Source of the DNA: Alphaproteobacteria bacterium
GTDB taxonomy: Bacteria; Pseudomonadota; Alphaproteobacteria; RF32; CAG-239
NCBI GenBank assembly: GCA_015062285.1
Contig: SUUY01000005.1
Coordinates: 1 to 64,000, forward strand
DNA length: 64,000 nt
Direction: 5' to 3'
Below, in pieces: positions 61,018 through 64,000 of the stretch (position 1 is the first letter of the stretch; every line of letters starts with the position of its first letter). A program made the translations under genes and the position numbers. The notes beneath the pieces were generated by a model. That model was not told the origin of the DNA, made no database searches, and was given only the letters and a program-made list of their open reading frames with translations.

Positions 61018-61740
61018 TTATACTCCACTCGTTATATTTACAATACTGTTAAAAATAATCACTACAGAAACAATCAAAAGAAATAGCGGTATGGAATATT
61101 TCAAAACATTGCTACATTTATCTTTGAAGAAAACATATATCTTATCAAATTCTTTTTTCGACAATAAATAAACAATATACAGAAAAACAAATGGCGCAAT
61201 ATATATAATGTTATAACAAATCAACACAAACGTCAGCGCTACAAACGAAAACTCATACGTAACAAGAACTGATAAAAAAGCAAAATACGGAATCGCAGAA
61301 GTTAATTCTGATACAGTAGAAATAATGCCAATATTAATAAGCGCAAAAGGCGTTACATGTTTAAATTGGGCTTTAATTTTATTTTCTTCTGATAAACGGT
61401 TATCACCCACACCATAAACATCTTTATTTTTCAATACATTTTTTTTAATCAACCACCCGATACTAAACAAAAATAATCCAACACCCAAGAGCATTTCAAA
61501 CAAAAAAACAATTAATGCATATTTGCTTAACAACAAAGTCCAAAGTACATCAATAACTTTTATGACCCCATAGTAAATAAGATATCCGAAAATAATATTG
61601 ACAACTGCTGTTGTTAAAATAAAATACCATATGTGTCGGGGCTTTTTCACCATTCCTTGCAAGATGAACTGTTGCGTAATACCAATGGGATTTAAGCTAT
61701 CAACAGAACTTGTGGCCAACAATGTAATAATTAGGTTTTG
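61018..61740 (-). CDS. Multi-span membrane protein
   Basis: 240 aa from ATG at 61740 (MQNLIITLLATSSVDSLNP); the longer frame to 61785 needs TTG. About six helices. The SVDSLNPIGITQQFI start and the spacing recall LysE/GAP-type or CcdA-like exporters, but the match is weak. A decayed partial copy lies at 60262-60410. Confidence 0.65.
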   Translation of the reverse strand, partial: QNLIITLLATSSVDSLNPIGITQQFILQGMVKKPRHIWYFILTTAVVNIIFGYLIYYGVIKVIDVLWTLLLSKYALIVFLFEMLLGVGLFLFSIGWLIKKNVLKNKDVYGVGDNRLSEENKIKAQFKHVTPFALINIGIISTVSELTSAIPYFAFLSVLVTYEFSFVALTFVLICYNIIYIAPFVFLYIVYLLSKKEFDKIYVFFKDKCSNVLKYSIPLFLLIVSVVIIFNSIVNITSGV

Positions 61741-61886
61741 CATTTCTTTCAGACTTAATTTACACTTTCTATTTATTATAAACAAACAACTTAATATTAC
61801 AATCGTAAACCATGTTGTTTAATATTAAGTTACATTATAAAAAGATAAATGATGAAATAAATAAAATAGGACAAAAAGAGACTGTT

Positions 61887-62438
61887 ATGAAATATCGTTC
61901 ATTATCTTTGGTTCAAAATATAGGACGACTATTAAAATATCGTTTAATTATCCCTCTATTACGCTCAGAGAAACCCGCTCAATACAAAGCCAAAGGTGTT
62001 GCTGTCGGTTTGGCTTGGGCTTTAACTCCTTTAATAGGGGTTCAAATGTGGCTGGTTTTTATAACTTGGCTGATCTGGAAAAAAATATCCTCAGAAGGAT
62101 TTTCTCTAACACTAGCATTAGCATACACATGGACAACAAATGTTTTTACCATGGTACCTGTTTATTATGTTTTTTATGTAACCGGACAGATATTACGAGG
62201 AAATTTTAACGATATTGGCGGATATGATAATTTGCATTCAATTATCAACAATACGTTTTTATCCGAATATGATTTTTGGGAAAAATGGAGTGTATTTTTT
62301 AAACTATTCGTAAAAGATTGGGGGATATCAATGATTGTTGGATGTCTACCATGGGTGGTTATCGGATATATACTCGGTTACTATTTTACAATGGCTTTTG
62401 AACAGACCAGAATAAATAAAAAGAATAAAAACACTTAA
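61887..62438 (+). CDS. DUF2062 membrane protein, second copy
   Basis: 183 aa from ATG at 61887 with AAAGAGAC upstream; the frame is open from 61812. The block KAKGVAVGLAWALTPLIGVQ and three helices are as in the copy at 40940-41494. Function unknown. Confidence 0.8.
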   Translation: MKYRSLSLVQNIGRLLKYRLIIPLLRSEKPAQYKAKGVAVGLAWALTPLIGVQMWLVFITWLIWKKISSEGFSLTLALAYTWTTNVFTMVPVYYVFYVTGQILRGNFNDIGGYDNLHSIINNTFLSEYDFWEKWSVFFKLFVKDWGISMIVGCLPWVVIGYILGYYFTMAFEQTRINKKNKNT

Positions 62439-62542
62439 ATAAAATTTCCTCTTTTCGAAAGACATAAATAAAGTGCTATTTTTTCCCTAAATTACGATGT
62501 AGAACAAATTTCTGGTAATTGTAGTCTCTTCGGGCTAAATTG

Positions 62543-62700
62543 TTAAGACTTGCCCATACCCATTTCTTGCATTTTCTTCAATTCCATAACATCATATTGG
62601 ACTTTCGGATGTGTAATAATTTCAATAGGTTTATCAAACATTTTGACCTTCCAGTTTGGATTATCGGTTACTATAACTGAATACTACTATATTTTTTCAT
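62543..62700 (-). pseudogene. Small broken ORF
   Basis: A frame of about 45 codons (PNWKVKMFDKPIEIITHPKV, then MQEMGMGKS and stop) has no start of its own. A possible ATG at 62700 is in a different frame, so one frameshift would join them. The rest of 62439-62801 shows only the inverted repeat below. Confidence 0.3.
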
Positions 62701-62736
62701 TTTTGTCCACAATATTCTTAAACATATAAATTATTT

Positions 62737-62794
62737 GCTTATAGAATAATTTCGCTTGATTTTCATAAAGTTATGATATTATCATTCTATAAGC
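62737..62794 (+). promoter_or_regulatory. 11-bp inverted repeat before the repair gene
   Basis: GCTTATAGAAT (62737-62747) and ATTCTATAAGC (62784-62794) are perfect complements 36 bases apart. The right arm is eight bases before the ATG. Operator or RNA hairpin. Confidence 0.5.
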
Positions 62795-62801
62795 GAAGGT
62801 T

Positions 62802-63458
62802 ATGAGCATGAATTTAGCGAGCATAAAACAAACATTAAGCAACATAAAAAGAACTTATTTCGGAATATCTGTCCCCGAATTAAGAAAGTTTGCCAAACAG
62901 TTAGCCAAAGATGACTATAAGGAATTTATTAAAATCAATGATTTTTCAACTTTTGAATTAAAGCTTTTACACGCCTTTGTTATCGGATATGCAATAGACG
63001 ATATAGACATTTTGCTCAAACATTTTCAAGATTTTATACCCTATGTTGACGATTGGGCAATAAATGACTCTCTATGCCAAAACTTTAAAATTGCCAAAAA
63101 ACACCAACAAATTGTTTGGGATTTTTTAATGAAATATACAACAAGTTCAAAAGAATTTGAAAGCCGCATAGTTTCTGTAATGTTATTATCTCATTATTTA
63201 ACCGATGAATATATTGATAAAGTTATAGTTACTTTAGATACCTTAAATACCGACGAATATTATTCTCAAATGGGGGTTGCGTGGGCTTTTGCAACAATTA
63301 TGGGGAAATATCCTAAAAAATGCATGATATATTTAAGTTCTGATAAATGTCATCTTGATAAAATCACTTATAACAAGACATTACAAAAAATAAGAGAGTC
63401 TTACAAAGTTTCCGATGAACTAAAAAAAATAATAATAAAAATAAAAAAACAAAACTAA
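62802..63458 (+). CDS. AlkD-like DNA alkylation repair protein
   Basis: 218 aa of helical HEAT-like repeats. TYFGISVPELRKFAKQLAKD and DDWAINDSLCQNFKIAK match the AlkC/AlkD DNA glycosylase family, which removes alkylated bases. The ATG at 62808 has the better spaced AAGG. It overlaps the next gene by four bases at its end. Confidence 0.82.
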   Translation: MSMNLASIKQTLSNIKRTYFGISVPELRKFAKQLAKDDYKEFIKINDFSTFELKLLHAFVIGYAIDDIDILLKHFQDFIPYVDDWAINDSLCQNFKIAKKHQQIVWDFLMKYTTSSKEFESRIVSVMLLSHYLTDEYIDKVIVTLDTLNTDEYYSQMGVAWAFATIMGKYPKKCMIYLSSDKCHLDKITYNKTLQKIRESYKVSDELKKIIIKIKKQN

Positions 63459-64000
63459 AGATCCTCCAAAGTTTTAACCTTTACTTCCATCATCATTACA
63501 TGTTTTTCTTTTGGTGGAAGAGCAACAAACAAGTCTCCTTGATTAGCCGGCTCAACACATATAAATTTTTTATATTGCCCTTTGCTCATTTCTGCCAAAT
63601 CTTTATTCGGATTCCACACAACCGTAGATTTCGAACCGCTTTTATTCAAAACAACAACTCGTTTCAATATCGGATCTATAAGTTCAACTTCACCGGTATG
63701 ATTAATAAATGCAGCATCAAATTCTTTGTTAATTTGCAAATCATTATCTTGAGTATATATTTTACCGTCTAAAGAACTACGATATTGATGGCCTCCTAGC
63801 CCCTTAATAATTACATCATCTCTGTTGCCGACATTAAAATAAGCATGCAAAGCCTCACTGAACTTAAATTCTTCATCACTGTTATTTATTGTTTCCAACT
63901 TGCATTCCAGTTTATCTGTAATTTTAATTAATAAGTTAGCCGCCACATCAAGATTATATTTAGCATCAGGAAGCAAAGACAATACCACCTCAATTTTTTT
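63455..64000 (-). CDS. Sugar-phosphate mutarotase (YeaD-like), partial
   Basis: The frame is open at the window edge, so the N-terminus is missing. FSEALHAYFNVGNRDDVIIK, then STVVWNPNKDLAEMSKGQYK and ICVEPANQ are hallmarks of D-hexose-6-phosphate mutarotase / aldose-epimerase-like proteins. It interconverts anomers of hexose phosphates. Confidence 0.85.
   Translation of the reverse strand, partial: KKIEVVLSLLPDAKYNLDVAANLLIKITDKLECKLETINNSDEEFKFSEALHAYFNVGNRDDVIIKGLGGHQYRSSLDGKIYTQDNDLQINKEFDAAFINHTGEVELIDPILKRVVVLNKSGSKSTVVWNPNKDLAEMSKGQYKKFICVEPANQGDLFVALPPKEKHVMMMEVKVKTLEDL

Overview
The window is AT-rich chromosomal DNA from a flagellated alphaproteobacterium. The evidence is the initiator tRNA type, the sigma-54 activator FlbD, FlaF-type proteins, the one-subunit LolC/E permease, the order acpS-lepB-rnc-era, and the way the flagellar genes are grouped. 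The low G+C and the host-sugar genes nagA and nagB would fit an uncultured host-associated lineage, but that placement is a guess.

Layout. At 1-560 lie tRNA-fMet, a 22-codon membrane ORF and cspA. At 776-12459 a long minus-strand flagellar operon reads fliF-fliG-fliH-fliN-flbD-flhA-flhF-flhG, then a FliK-like gene and a membrane J-domain gene. At 12659-17461 are fliK-flgD-flgE, behind a near-perfect sigma-54 promoter. At 17729-26692 are accB-accC, a small polar protein, TPR genes, a moxR/DUF58 pair and a UvrD helicase. At 26729-33465 are rpmI-rplT-pheS-pheT and lolD-lolC. At 33596-37612 are a double-FlaF gene, a candidate sRNA and flgF-flgG-flgA-flgH behind a second sigma-54 promoter. At 37733-42126 are a short orphan gene, acpS-lepB-rnc-era with a DUF2062 gene, a lipoprotein and elongator tRNA-Met. 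At 42255-50799 are a BOF protein, a nitroreductase, motA-motB, a degenerate MsrA-like gene with a riboswitch-like leader, nagA-nagB, a Lys-tailed membrane protein, glyS and a HAD phosphatase. At 50829-64000 are an outer-membrane-type protein, tRNA-Gln, and an array of single genes separated by repeats, followed by less ordered genes.

How parts work together. FlbD (7349-8650) is the expected activator for the two TGGCACG-N4-TTTTGCAT-type promoters at 17498-17514 and 37660-37676, which drive hook and rod/ring genes. A second, RNA-level layer is suggested. A compact RNA candidate (about 34354-34462, minus) carries three C-rich loops. One loop is complementary over 10-12 nt to the translation starts of fliF, flgF, flgG and flgA, and flgH has a related element. 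This RNA lies directly upstream of a tandem FlaF gene; FlaF proteins act on flagellin expression after transcription in other alphaproteobacteria.

The most unusual region is 51855-58985. Downstream of tRNA-Gln there are five further decayed copies of the tRNA-Gln 3' end, each fused to a terminator hairpin and to codons for a shared protein tail. Each copy precedes one unrelated gene. This looks like repeated insertion of single-gene cassettes at a tRNA-derived site. No integrase is visible in the window. Four orphan genes (31028, 37733, 56785, 60478) form another foreign-looking class: no Shine-Dalgarno, 17-bp-spaced promoters, and their own terminators.
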